From contig JAPFQT010000154.1 in the NCBI GenBank assembly GCA_027627225.1, positions 373,001-437,000 of the forward strand: a stretch of 64,000 bases of DNA, given 5' to 3'. How positions within the stretch are numbered: position 1 is the first letter of the stretch; each line of letters begins with the position of its first letter. Under the pieces are notes generated by a model. That model did not search any database, was not told where the DNA came from, and was given only the letters and a program-made list of their open reading frames with translations. The translations under genes and the position numbers were made by a program. The DNA comes from Congeria kusceri (lineage: Eukaryota > Mollusca > Bivalvia > Myida > Dreissenidae). Below are positions 10,572 to 22,800 of the stretch, piece by piece.

Positions 10572-10719
10572 CTGAAATATGAACAATACTTGGTAAGTGT
10601 TGAATAAAGATCAGTTTATTTAGCGAGGCTTATAAAACCTGAATCACGAGCTTGTGCTTCCGTTCTTTTAGTTTGGTAATTAGTTAAAAATCATAACCAT
10701 ACGTGGATTTTTTTGCCGT

Positions 10720-10978
10720 ATTCAACAGTAGTTCAGTCATATAACGGCGGTCAGTTAACCTACTCACACTTTTCCTGAGTTAGCTGGTTCACCAGTACAA
10801 AGTGCACATACTTATGCCAGTAACTGACAACTGCCCTAATTTAGGTGAGGGGAGAATGGCCGTAGAAATAAGTTCATGACCAAATCCCCACACAAGTTAT
10901 GTGGCCGGCCTGGAAATCGAACCCGCGATCCTCGGATTTGTAGTCCAGCGCTCAACCAACTGAGCTAGCCGGCCCGGC
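10720..10978 (-). mobile_element. tRNA-derived SINE, family B copy 1
   Basis: On the minus strand the head reads GGCCGGCTAGCTCAGTTGGT (A box), then GGGTTCGATTTCC (B box), a cloverleaf-like 70-bp tRNA head. A body with GGGCAGTTGTCAGTTACTGG and CATAAGTATGTGCA follows. The same head and body occur at 28521-28814 and 54604-54830. It lies in the intron between EGF exons 11646 and 10458. Confidence 0.8.
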
Positions 10979-11436
10979 AATATACACAAGTTTAAACTAG
11001 ACGAGACCTTGAGATCGTGACTTTATGAAATCCGATCACCGAGTTCTGACGTTGGCATAAATAAATATTAACGACCTGTGACCGGTCAGACATTGCCAGG
11101 GAAGAGATCAAGAAAATGCTGAAGTCTTTAGTTTCCTGTCGCCGAAAGATATATGTCCGAAATAAGTACACTTGACCAAGGCTTGCCGGTGCCCAACCGA
11201 TATGTCAGATGTCCTGTCGGACTCGGCAGGACATTGGCTGATCGGTTGACCATGACTTTCAGGTGCCCGACGTCGGAACTGATTTAGCTTCGCGCAAAAT
11301 AAACTCGCTAACATTCCGATGCCAAATGCAGTTGGTCGAAATCCCTCAATCAGAAGAGTCTAGAAATACGTTGTGGCTGGGGTATAAGGCATAACCGGCC
11401 AACGGTTTAAAAACTACAACAAAGTGGCACTATATG

Positions 11437-11599
11437 AGGCGTGTCGTGGGAAACCCGGGCTTTATGGTATTTTCTGTTTCAAGGAAGTCTCTTCTAAACA
11501 TAAATCCACTGTAGGCGGAAAGTGCCGTCCTGGATTAGGCTGATCCGGGACAACACTTTACGCACATGAATTAAGCACGGTTTCCCACGACACGCCTCG
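11437..11599. mobile_element. internally deleted copy of the GGCGTGTCGTGGG palindromic MITE
   Basis: Ends GGCGTGTCGTGGGAAACCC and GGTTTCCCACGACACGCC are inverted. The middle keeps TGGTATTTTCTGTTTCAAGG and GGCGGAAAGTGCCGTCC but lacks about 100 bp found in the longer copies (23981, 29460, 36250, 50126). It ends 47 bp from the donor of EGF exon 11646-11759. Confidence 0.75.
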
Positions 11600-11645
11600 T
11601 ACGTAAATGAGTCATTCCACTTGTATGAGGTAAATGGGTCCATAC

Positions 11646-11759
11646 TGATCTCACAATTCGTGCCCGTACATCCGGGCACACAGACGCACCGGTAACTGCC
11701 AATAAGGTTAAAGCACGTGCCGTTGTTCTGACACGGATTGTTCAAGCACTCGTCCGTGT
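11646..11759 (-). CDS. calcium-binding EGF exon
   Basis: 114-bp phase 1-1 exon, acceptor acatttcag, donor A|GTATGG. It encodes TDECLNNPCQNNGTC, then CFNLIGSYRCVC, then VPGCTGTNC. C-x-N-x4-Y-x-C is intact. It is odd in having a seventh cysteine (PGCTG) where the family normally has an aromatic residue, which could leave an unpaired thiol. Confidence 0.92.
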
Positions 11760-11761
11760 CT

Positions 11762-11853
11762 GAAATGTAATCATAACATACGTGACGTAATGTAATCATA
11801 ACATACGTGACGTAACATACGTGACGTAATGTAATCATAACATACGTGACGTA
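11762..11853. repeat. 26-bp tandem repeat in the pyrimidine tract of an EGF acceptor
   Basis: Units of TGTAATCATAACATACGTGA plus cgtaa repeat about 3.5 times (one truncated) directly against the acceptor of the exon ending at 11759. Confidence 0.85.
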
Positions 11854-11929
11854 AGTCAGGAACGGACAGGGTCTAATTCACAAAGCTCCTTAGGCAAAAT
11901 GTAACAAAATTTCTTAAAATCGTAAATTC

Positions 11930-12013
11930 CTTAAGTCTGGTGCAGACTGCACAGGCTAATCTGGGACGACACTACGCACCTGCATTAAGTACGGGTTTCC
12001 CACGACACGCCTC
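11930..12013. mobile_element. one-ended fragment of the GGCGTGTCGTGGG palindromic MITE
   Basis: Matches only the right arm: CTGCACAGGCTAATCTGGGA, then a cgacac..tacgcac stretch and GGGTTTCCCACGACACGCC. Confidence 0.7.
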
Positions 12014-12177
12014 ATTAAAATTTTACTCGTTTTTACTCCGTCAAGATTTTCAGTACGATTAAATACTCGCCGAATCTATGCGGAGTTATGCAGAGTGGTA
12101 TCTAAGGACCGCCACGAAATCAAATGGAGTCACTCCGAGTACGATACGATTTTCCGCGCAGTAGACAGTTCTACTCA

Positions 12178-12575
12178 ATCTCTTGCTCACCGGCTACATT
12201 CCATTCACCTAGAGCTGTTGTTGGCTCGGAAAGTAACCCCAACTCATGCACATGGGTTAGTCACACGATCATTACATTCAAACGCACCGCCCAATCCACT
12301 CTGTCCATTTTGTTTATATCTGCGAACTGATTCCATTTGAGTAAATGGGCAAGAAATTAGTTTCAATAATATAAATCAAAATTATTAATTTTGGCCCAAT
12401 CGATGATAATTTAAAAACTATTAATTCTTTATTTCTATGCTTTCGGTCCTAACTATGATCTTTAATGTGCGTTAAATACATTTGTTCCGTTTTGACAAAA
12501 TTCTTGTCATTGAGCCCGTTGCAGAGGTATATGGTGAGAGCAACGAACGACAACTCTGCTAGGAGATTGAGGTCT
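12178..12575. repeat. dispersed repeat R1, uninterrupted copy
   Basis: Shares ACCGGCTACATTCCATTCAC, GTTGGCTCGGAAAGTA, ATCCACTCTGTCCATTTT, TTGTTCCGTTTTGAC and GAGAGCAACGAACGACAACT, in the same order, with 27048-28036. The copy at 27 kb is split by a 501-bp element, so this one serves as its unoccupied reference. Its class is unknown. Confidence 0.75.
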
Positions 12576-13084
12576 ACCCTGCGTCAACTCGTCTCCGACT
12601 CTTGTCAACCAAACACAACGAAACGCAAAATACAAAAGTGAAGGTTTCTTTCAAATATTAGTAATATGTGCGTATCACTTGTTCAACGTACGTGTTTTAT
12701 AATGCCTTACATTGAAACGTGTTTTAAGCATTTTTTTATTAGGCCTACTAAATATTTTATTTATTTCGATTGGTCATATATTGTCATGAAAATGTATCGT
12801 TTTGTAGAAAGATCGCGCTGTAAACCCACCAAATATAAATATATCTCACCTCCTACATAAATGACGGGATCCGATTGGCTAAGAGCGGTCACATGACTAT
12901 GGGGTAGTTTCCATACACCATGGGCACATTTCAATACCCTATAGATCTATGGAAGTCATATCAGGCAATAATATGACGTCATTTTGTTTATTTGTGTGAC
13001 ATCATTGCGTGTGTTTTGTGTTTTTCTTTCGTTAATTTACAAGTGATATCAAATAAAAGAAACCAGTGAAAGGTAGTCGGTGAG

Positions 13085-13206
13085 ATATATTCGTTACACT
13101 GTTAGTAATTACGTTTTTTGAGATATACACCCTCAGTGGCATCATACCTGACTCGAGCTACGCTCTCCAATACACCCTCAGTTACTAACAGTGTAACTAA
13201 TAATAC
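13085..13206. other. inverted repeat
   Basis: CGTTACACTGTTAGTAATTA near 13092 is mirrored by GTTACTAACAGTGTAACTAA near 13181. The two arms flank about 70 bp containing a twice-repeated atacaccctcag. It is a short hairpin-forming element, possibly a MITE. I see no other supported feature in 12580-13760. Confidence 0.6.
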
Positions 13207-13768
13207 TCGAGGGAACGGTTAGGCAATGGATCCTTGATTGCAATTTTGAAACCATATTTATCACACTTTTTATTATATTGGTTTGGGTTGATGTTCTGTG
13301 TTGATGTCGTTTCTGTTTTTGTTAGCAATGTCTATTTAACTCGACTGTTCAAATAATATCTTAGCTTTCATACTCGCCCAGTGGCCAGTGCTTTAACCTA
13401 CTGATCTATTCTACTTTGTAAGGACACCTGTGTAAACTATGGTTATACAAAATACGTCAACATGTAAACATGAAAAGGGCCAAACAATCACGACCATATT
13501 ATAAATTGATTTTTTCTCTCTAAATGCGAAAACATTTTCACCATTATATATGCCTTATTTTAGCCGTTATAATTTGCTGTTATTAATATATTATTAATTT
13601 CAGATCTTTTAAAGAAATCCCCCCCCCCCCCACCCCCTTCAGGCCATTTTCGTTGACATAGTCCCTGCATATCAGTTTTGCAGTGAGTTGCTGTCTACGT
13701 AAATTATGTAAGAGTGTAACCAACTCTTAATTTAGAATAAATGGTTGCGTCTTTCGGATTCATTCTAC

Positions 13769-13882
13769 CAGTTTCGCAGTGAGTTCCCGTGAAGCCTTGT
13801 AAACACGAGCACGAGTAATCAGCGATATCGTCGATGCACGTGGCTCCATTCAAGCACGGGTCGTTGGCGCACTCGTTGATAT
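13769..13882 (-). CDS. calcium-binding EGF exon
   Basis: 114-bp phase 1-1 exon, acceptor gatttattacag, donor G|GTAGAA. It encodes [15 protein letters not shown], then CIDDIADYSCSC, then LQGFTGTHC. It has full calcium-binding and Asp-hydroxylation motifs, and CLNGATC fits O-fucosylation. About 50 bp upstream of its acceptor a 2.6-kb array begins whose unit repeats TTACAG|ATAT. Confidence 0.93.
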
Positions 13883-13934
13883 CTGTAATAAATCAATTAT
13901 ACTAATAATATTTCTGTATAAAAAGACAGATATT

Positions 13935-16560
13935 AAATACCTGTAGCATTTTAAACGTCACATATCTGTAAAATATGAGACGTTAAATATCTGTAACATG
14001 GGAGACGTCAAATATCTGTAACATGGGAGACGTTTAATATCTGTAACATGAGAGACGTCAAATATCTGTAACATGGGAGACGTCAAATATCTGTAACATG
14101 GGAGACGTCAAATATCTGTAACATGAGAGACGTCAAATATCTGTAACATGGGAGACATCAAATATCTGTAACATGCGAGACGTTAATTATTTGTAACAAG
14201 GTGAACGTCAAATATCTGTAACATGGGAGACGTCAAATATCTGTAACATGAGAGACGTCAAATATCTGTAACATGGGAGACGTGAAATATCTGTAACATG
14301 GGAGACGTCAAATATCTGTAACATGGGAGACGTCAAATATCTGTAACATGGGAGACGTCAAATATCTGTAACATAAGAGACGTCAAATATCTGTAACATG
14401 GGAGACGTCAAATATCTGTAACATGGGAGACGTCAAATATCTGTAACATGAGAGACGTCAAATATCTGTAACATGGGAGACATCAAATATCTGTAACATG
14501 GGAGACGTTAATTATCTGTAACATGGGAGAAGTTAAATATCTGTAACATGGGAGACGTCAAATATCTGTAACATGGGAGACGTCAAATATATGTAACATG
14601 GGAGACGTCAAATATCTGTAACATGAGAGACGTCAAATATCTGTAACATGGGAGACGTCAAATATCTGTAACATGGGAGACGTCAAATATCTGTAACATG
14701 GGAGACGTCAAATATCTGTAACATGAGAGACGTCAAATATCTGTAACATAAGAGACGTCAAATATCTGTAACATGGGAGACGTTAATTATCTGTAACATG
14801 GGAGAAGTTAAATATCTGAAACATGGGAGACGTCAAATATCTGTAACATGGGAGACGTCAAATATCTGTAACATGGGAGACGTCATATATCTGTAACATG
14901 GGAGACGTCAAATATCTGTAAAATGGGAGACGTTAATTATCTGTAACATGGGAGACTTCAAATATCTGTAATATAGGAGACGTCAAATATATGTAACATG
15001 AGAGACGTTAAATATCTGTAACATGAGAGACGTCAAATATCTGTAACATGGGAGACGTCAAATATCTGTACCATAGGAGACGTCAAATATCTGTAACATG
15101 AGAGACGTTAATTATCTGTAACATGGGAGACGTCAAATATCTGTAACATGGGAGACGTCAAATATCTGTAACATGGGAGACGTCAAATAGCTGTAACATA
15201 GGAGACGTCAAATATCTGTAACATGAGAGACGTCAAATATCTGTAAGATGAGAGACGTCAAATATCTGTAACATGGGAGGCTTTAAGTATCTGTAACATG
15301 GGAGACGTTAATTATCTGTAACATGGGAGACGTCAAATATCTGTAACATGGGAGACCTTAAATAGCTGTAACATGAGAGACGTTAAATATTTGTAACATG
15401 GGAGACGTCAAATATCTGTAACATGGGAGACGTCAAATATCTGTAACATGAGAGACCTTAAATAGCTGTAACATGGGAGACTTTAATTATCTGTAACATG
15501 TGAGACGTCAAATATCTGTAACATGGGAGACATCAAATATCTGTAACATGGGAGACGTCAAATATCTGTAACATGAGAGACGTCAAATATTTGTAACATG
15601 GGAGACGTCAAATATCTGTAACATGGGAGACGTCAAATATATGTAACATGGGAGACGTCAAATGTCTGTAACATGGGAGACGTCAAATATCTGTAACATG
15701 GGAGACGTTAAATAGCTGTAACATGGGAGACGTTAAAAAGCTGTAACATAGGAGACGCAAACATAAATTATGTAACATGGGATGCGTTATTTATCTGTAG
15801 CATGGGATAGGTTAATGTTCGAAACATGGGTGACGTCAGATATTTGTAACACGATAATGTATGTAACAATGGACATGTTAAATATCTGCAACAAGGGACA
15901 AGTTAAATATCGGTAATAAGGGACATGTTAAATATCTGTAACAAGGGACATGTGAACTATCTGTAACAAGGGACATGTTAACTATCTGTAACAAGGGACA
16001 TGTGAACTATCTGTAACAAGGGACATGTTAACTATCTGTAACAAGGGACATGTTAAATATCTGTAACAAGGGACATGTGAACTATCTGTAATAAGGGACA
16101 TGTTAACTATCTGTAATAAGGGACATGTTAACTATCTGTAATAAGGGACATGTTAAATATCTGTAACAAGGGACATGTTAACTATCTGTAATAAGGGACA
16201 TGTTAAATATCTGTAACAAGGGACATGTGAACAATCTGTAACAAGGGACATGTTAACTATCTGTAACAAGGGACATGTTAAATATCTGTAACAAGGGACA
16301 TGTTAAATATCTGTAACAAGGGACATGTTAACTATCTGTAACAAGGGACATGTTAACTATCTGTAACAAAGGACGTGTTAAATATCAGTAAGAATGAGCA
16401 TTTAAATATGTGTAACAACTGACATTTTAGATACATGTAGAAAATATCTGTAACAAGGGAGACGTTAATATATGTAAAGTGGAAGACGTTATATATGTAA
16501 CATTAAGAGACGTTAACAATATGTAGCATGGGGTTTCACATCTGTAACACCCGAGACGTT
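13935..16560. repeat. 25-bp minisatellite, ~100 copies, two sequence domains
   Basis: The unit GTCAAATATCTGTAACATGG plus gagac repeats every 25 bp to about 15780. A related 25-bp unit (GTTAACTATCTGTAACAAGG plus gacat) continues to about 16430, followed by decayed copies. Read on the minus strand each unit contains GTTACAGATA, matching the splice acceptor and first bases of the exon at 13882 (ATTACAG|ATATCAAC). There are no spacers, so it is not a CRISPR array. Confidence 0.93.
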
Positions 16561-19140
16561 ACATTCTGTTGTTGAGAATATATAATAAACAACTTTTTAT
16601 TGGAAGTACTAGTTTATTGATATAGTCCCGCTACCTTTAGTTATAGAATGCGTTAGAGCTGTCTTAATAATAATTAAACTCCTCACAGTGGTCTCCTCTA
16701 CTGCGCTGCCGTGATCACTGCCACCACATTGCTCATCCAAATTTCGATGAAAATTTATAAATACAATGTATTTAGTATTCAATATTTTTTAATTTATTGC
16801 ATATTTTACATGCATTCAAATACAATATACGTGTTTGTTATATTAGAATTGTCTTTCTTTACTTAAAATTTAAACATTATATCAGAACAGAATATTACGT
16901 TATTCTGGATTACCCGCCCCTATCACTCCGTTAATGGGTAAGGCACAAACGAACATCGCGTCGGCGGAGATGGAGTGTTGACAGACATTAGTTTCTGCGA
17001 GACAGTGTGTTAATTGAGCGTCTAAGTAAAGTCCACACGGACTGTGAGTGCATGGTGGTAAATGGATTTGAAAGAGCAATGTTACATGCTATTAAGGTAA
17101 ACAAATATTTGTATCCATAACAATTTTAGTAGTTGTACAGTAATTCGGACAATCAGCAATAACGAGAAATTTCGGACATAACTCGTTAAATGGGATTTGT
17201 TAATCAGACAGCCTGTTACTAATTTCTTAATTACAATAAACGTGTATTATTACAAATGTATGTCCTTTGCCATTATTGTAATGTTATGTATGATGTACAC
17301 AAATGAGTAATATTATAATAAATGCATCCTAGTATGATTATAATAGTTTTTTTTATCAAAGTTTACTGTCCACACATGTGTAAAACATTAACGTACTGCA
17401 TTGTTTATTTTGAGATCGGATATAAATGTCTGGATTTTTACCCAAACAGATGCTGACAGACCAGACACAGACCCTTCTATTGCTGAAATAGTATTACTTG
17501 TGCAACTAAAATCTGTGATATTTTGCCAGTTATATTAAAGTGCAAAGTAGCATGATTAGTAACATACAACTAGTTGGCCATGAAGATGCGAAAGCAAAGA
17601 TAACTGATCTTCAGACAGCCTATTTTAAGCAGCTTCACATCGCTGGATCATAGGCAATAAAACTGAAAATAGTATGGACTATGAGAATGCTTGTCAATAC
17701 TTAACATATCGTGGAGACATAATAATTAAGTAATTGTTTTGTACAGTTTTCTCAAAATATTATGTTAAACTGTTTATTCAGAATTTCAAGCATTTTGTAC
17801 AAGAATAACGTTATAAATATATGTATTGCTGATGAATTTAAAAAAAATGTGTTTGTCTTATATCTGTCTTTCCTGTTAGTTTTCAGATATTTCATAAGCT
17901 TTCAAGTACAGTATTGCATGTTTTACAACATATATTATACTGTTTGTCACGTTTTTAAAATGATCTGTAACTGAGGTCTTCATGGCATATGTTCAGGTAG
18001 TCTAATAAATGAGACGTTTAACGCGAATTTAGTGTTACTTTTTAAAAGGGGCTAAATTCGCTGGAACGTCTCATCGCCGAATGACCATTTATGTGGTGGA
18101 AAATCAAAATGTCAAATTTTCAAAAATATCGCTCAGATATCAAAATAAAATCACCTGGTCGTAGATGCAACAAATACTGTGTAGAATTCACGTCATTTCA
18201 TAAAAAATATGGCTTGAAAATGATCTTGAATTGGAGTTTAAGATTTGTTTACATCAACGGTGTTTTCTCGACAGCCATGATAAAAATAGCTCAGGTATAT
18301 TTAACTAAACAATCAGAACGCAGATGCTTTTCAGCACGGTGATGAAGGATGTACGCGTAATTTTGCAAGACGTACTATTAGCGGGACTTAGAAATAACGT
18401 GACCGACTAGTGCTATTAATTAAAAAAAAGAATGAATAATACACATAACAAATGTTTATTGAAATTTAAAACGAAACGTTATTTTTAAATATGTATTATA
18501 TGATAAAAACTTGATAACATGCAATAAAAATGACGGGAATACTGGCGAGAATATCCAACAGAACGTATCTAATAAAGTAGGTCCACCGGTACGTTTCAGT
18601 ATTTTCTAAACTACATGAACAGCTAAATATGAATCATGAATATCAATATACTACTCAAATTCAGATTAATATGTTTATTACGGTCACATAAAAAGGAACA
18701 CACAGAAACAATACTGTGTGTGTGACGGAGAAATAATTGCAATAATAAGACCGCTCAGCGTGGTACCGTAAATTTTGACAAATAATACTCAATTCAGACT
18801 GAAATGGACAGAGACGTATATAGATCTTACATGAAAAATTAAACACTTTATAGTTTTTCATAGCAAAATTCACTATACAAAGAACATGAACAGTTATCAG
18901 ATTGCATGAATAAACAACAACAAAGTAGCAACGTTAAGACAACATAAAATAACAATGTGTGCGCTGCATACTGTACACACATTATGAAGAAAAATAAAAA
19001 CATATTGTATGAACATTATAATAAGCTGTCATGTGGTGGAGGGGTGGTTAAGGTACGTCATCATTGCATTAAGCGAACAACAGAATATATATCTGCAGGA
19101 TTAAAATGTTCAGCCGAGGGCAGTGGCAATGAACAGTATA
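16561..19140. other. AT-rich intronic stretch, no gene recognised
   Basis: Part of the long EGF intron. ORFs on both strands are short and lack family motifs. Apart from the hairpin at 18011-18076 I see only single-copy AT-rich sequence. Confidence 0.5.
18011..18076. other. short hairpin
   Basis: GAGACGTTTAACGCGAATTTAG and CTAAATTCGCTGGAACGTCTC are inverted copies with two mismatches, separated by about 23 bp. It is possibly a MITE end pair. Confidence 0.6.
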
Positions 19141-19149
19141 TTTTCGGTC

Positions 19150-20177
19150 TTAGCTTTTCGTTGCTACCCGCCTGTAGGAGTCGAGCCGTTTAGAAAGATT
19201 CGACAGCTTTGCTATAAACTTAGAAGCGTCAATGTTCATGTTGTCCCTTATATTCGGAAAAGATTTGTAGAATCGTCCATTGGAAGGTCTTGTCAGATGC
19301 TCCGGTTTCAACAAGGCCGTAATCGCAAACAAATCACTCTTTCGTTTATGTTCTTTTCTGGATGAAGTTTCAGCTGGAATCTTGGTTAATTCGCCATACA
19401 CTTCATCCAGTACCTTGCCCACTCCACCCGTGAGCATACCGTGGCGCTCTACGGTGCGCTCTGTTAAGTGGGGTCCTACAGAGCGCAGACTTTCTGTGAA
19501 AGAGTAGAAAAATGAAATTTAGTTAAAGAATCTATTATCATCGTAGTTGCAATGTCAGCATAATAATAATAATAATAATAATGATAATAATAATAATAAT
19601 GATGATGATGATGATAGTAATAATGATAATAATAATAATGAAAATTAATAATAATAATAATAATACCTTTAAATTCCTGATTAAGGAACTCATTGACCAG
19701 GTCGGCTTCCACATTCTTTCCCCTTCCGCCGGAAAGGTTGACAGTCCGATTCCATATCAAGTCTTGTAATATTGAACTTGTAATCCACTGGGGTTGCCCA
19801 AGTAGTCCTCTCGCCTTCTGGCAAGAGACTAGTCGGGCAGGTAGATCTGGACAACTGGCGTTAGCGGTCATGTACTGCTACCCGCGTTCATTAATTAAAC
19901 GAATAACGGATCCATTGTGCGCATTGCAAATGGTGAAACGTGTATAAGGCTCTCCGTCTTGGAGCACCTTCTTACGGCAGGTATGGACCGAAACGACCTA
20001 CCCAGGAATTGTCCGTGTTCCAACTCAGAATGCATCATCTGTGAGTGCCAATTATCCATGTGCTGTAGCGTATGCTGGACCAACTGCCAATGTCCTGGCA
20101 AAATGCCGTACGTTGATCGTTTTCTTTTGTAAAACGGGTTTGTTGTGTCATGGCGTCTTAAAACGCTGACCTATTAC
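19150..20177 (-). pseudogene. broken spliced gene with a DUF6589-like C-terminal region
   Basis: Three minus-strand blocks follow one another. The first (20177 down to 19895) starts after a possible acceptor and contains LPGHWQLVQHTLQHMDNWH. The second (19871-19677) contains WNRTVNLSGGRGKN and DLVNEFLNQEFK and ends at donor G|GTATTA. The third (19493-19150) starts after TTTCACAG and continues in the matching phase with ESLRSVGPHLTERTVERHG. A frameshift and a TAG stop lie between the first two blocks (about 19872-19895). The WNR..N..G..GKN..DL..E.LN pattern resembles, from memory, the C-terminal part of DUF6589 proteins, which are tied to mobile elements. The intron between blocks two and three is an ATA microsatellite. 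It sits inside an EGF intron on the same strand. Confidence 0.5.
19555..19674. repeat. (ATA)n/(ATG)n microsatellite
   Basis: About 110 bp of aat/atg triplets forming the apparent intron of the 19-20 kb gene remnant. Confidence 0.9.
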
Positions 20178-20179
20178 TG

Positions 20180-22560
20180 AACATTTTAAGCAAACCATTA
20201 TCATTCTCAGTCGATTTAGCAATGCGTTGCGGTGTATAGGAGACTCCATTTAGTAACTATGTATACGAAATTACTTTTTTTCATATTCGTCTTAAGTACC
20301 AGATATACACAATACCAGTAATGAGTATATATGAATCCTCTAGGTACTGCACTTGTTTCTACAAACCAGTAGAATTCGTATCACTTCATGGTTATAGTAA
20401 TGGTTGTGTGTATTGTTCTATGTATACTTCTTTGTTTGAGAACATATCAATATTTTTCAGGTGAACGTGTCGGTCATATATATATATATGTTATATCCAT
20501 TTGAAGAATACGTTATTCTTAATAAAACACAGACAACAAATTATTTTATTGGTTGGTTGTTTATATATACAAATAATGAACACAAAAAAAACAGTTCATC
20601 ACAAAATCCGTTACTGAATTGGTAAGAGGACATTTCGTTAATGCGACTTCTCTTTGCCGAACGCCACCTGCCATTTCCCGCAGTACATGATTCTGCAACA
20701 ATATAGCGGAGGCGACTTATCGATCGATCAGAACACAGCGAGGTACAGCGTGTGTTGTCTTTTGTGGTAGTGTGTTGATTTAGATCGCAAATGCAATGAA
20801 AATGGATGTATTACAATATAAATTTATACTGGACATTAATGTGGAATAGTGTCTAATCACAGGTATGTAAATTTTATTGCCAAATTTTAATGATTAGTAT
20901 CTTTTTGCCGAGTTCAAATGTAGCGACGAAAATCCTGTCGCTACTCTATAGACATATAGGGAGAAATTTCCACCACAGTTTTGGTCCTTCGGCGGTTGGG
21001 CCCTCCAGCCCAATATTGCCCAAATAAAAAGTAGCTCAATATTGGCTGGCACAGGGCCTAACTTGTTGTGCTAATTTTCAGGATACACTTTTATTTTCAT
21101 TTTTCACATTTGGGAATATTGTAGTAGTCTGCTTTGGAAATAAAGTCTATTCAATTTTCTACTTGAACATTTCAAAAAAAAAAAATTAACACATATAATT
21201 TGCAATATAATTTAATAAGAAGTTCATATTTATTTTGCAAGATATATATTTAAATCAAAGTTGTTTATTACATTAGTGTGAAAATATTTTTATCATTTGT
21301 CATACTTTACTTAAACTAAACGTGTTAACGTAGGTGTATGTTAATGAATATATCTTCATTGATATGCATCACTGTTTGATTTAAAAAATACAAATAACTT
21401 GCAAGAAAATGCAAAGAATATCATTATATATTAATGTTTGTCTTCTCAAGCACTTATGCACATCATTTGCTGTTGTTGTTGTTTTTTTATTGAGCTAAAT
21501 AAGTACTATCAAGGGCTGACCTCATGGGGCTTGAACAGACATATGGGATTGCCATTCCTATTTTAGAACAATGCAATTATTTACGTTATGTCCTTCTTTT
21601 GTTTGCACAAAGAACTTGTTTTCAAGTTGTTTTGATAGAGGATGTATCTGTGTAACATGACTGAATTCTTAACAGATCTCAATAGTTACAGAAGAAAATG
21701 TCAAACAAATTGTGAACCCAATTTATGGCTTCTTGAGTCAATGTCAAATAATCTCTTAATAGTTAAAACATTAAATATGTTCCCAATAAAGTTAAGTAGA
21801 GTGATTATAATGTTTCTGTTATACCAACATGTGTATTAAAACTACCAATCAATCATTGGGACTGAATAACTATGTCAACAGTAATGATATTTCAACAGCA
21901 TTTGCTTTGACACATGTTACTTAGAGACAGGATTATTCAACTGCAAGTCTTGTCCGCCAATCTTAAAGAAGAAATTATATTTAATGGAATCAGCAGACAG
22001 GATAGAAGCAGATGTATGCAGTGGCTTTAAAGCAGACTTTATAAGTATAGCATGTAAAGACTTCTAGGATATTCCATGTTACACTAATAAAATGGCATTA
22101 CTCAGATTAACAAGTGATATGTGATGTTACGTTGAGCATATACGTTTCAAACTTTTAAATAATATCGGTTTGCCATTGTGGCCAATATCTCTTAACCCAT
22201 TAATACATTGGATCCTTTATTTAAGATGCTTTTTATTATGCACCTATCAATATTTTCCCCCAGGGGTAAAGCGGCGGGCTGACCCAGGGGAATTTGACAA
22301 ATTTTATTTTTTGGGGTCTAGTTCCCCACCCTAGATCCAAACATATTTGTATAAATCCCCTCAGTGGGAGATGCTATATGTCTATCAAATGGCCAGGGGG
22401 CCTATATTACCGAGATCTAAAATCCGACCAAAGTTTATTACCCCGGGACCCGGAATCATTTGGGATGTCATACCAGATATGGTATTATAACCCTTCAAAT
22501 GTGTATAAGCTAGGAACCATGTACTGTAATGAACCATTGGATCTGTTGGAATACTGACAC
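20180..22560. other. AT-rich intronic stretch, no gene recognised
   Basis: Only short ORFs without recognisable motifs. A TATATATATA run lies near 20478 and short self-complementary stretches lie around 20930-21060 (GGGCCCTCCAGCCCAATATT and a nearby inverse). Its last part may belong to the piggyBac relic that follows, but I cannot read transposase sequence there. Confidence 0.4.
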
Positions 22561-22584
22561 AGCAAAATATACCTTATGAGGTAT

Positions 22585-22800
22585 TCGCAAAAAGTTACTC
22601 CTGGAAGGCCCATGGGGACCAGCAACATCGCAATCGAGAGTGCCAGACGCGGTCAGACGTGACAGAGTCAACCATTTTATTGTGCCAGAGCCAACGCAAA
22701 GTGCTTGTCGGCATTGTAAAGAGAAGGAAAAAATATTAGCACTTGTGCAAAGTGTCAAGTGGGACTTTCTGAAAAGTTCTTTGCAGCATTTCACTGTAAG
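22585..22800 (+). pseudogene. piggyBac-type transposase relic, C-terminal Cys-rich region
   Basis: The plus strand reads RRDRVNHFIVPEPTQSACRHC and, after a frameshift near 22735, STCAKCQVGLSEKFFAAFHC. The CxxC, TCxKC and FH-C arrangement is that of the zinc-binding tail of piggyBac transposases as I recall it. The catalytic DDD part is not recognisable upstream. It is dead by frameshift. Confidence 0.5.

Noticed and set aside
10906..10978. tRNA gene on the minus strand
   Set aside because: Same SINE family, with substitutions in the anticodon arm and a conserved SINE body.
13935..16560. CRISPR-like array of 25-bp repeats
   Set aside because: Repeats are directly contiguous with no spacers, and the context is a eukaryotic intron.
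19917..20132. Cys-rich plus-strand ORF (NCPCSNSECIICEC)
   Set aside because: The opposite strand carries sequence continuous in orientation with two spliced blocks, so the Cys-rich reading is probably the shadow. I could not exclude it fully.
22294..22557. 87-codon plus-strand ORF before the piggyBac relic
   Set aside because: No recognisable motif. It may be decayed transposon sequence but cannot be supported.
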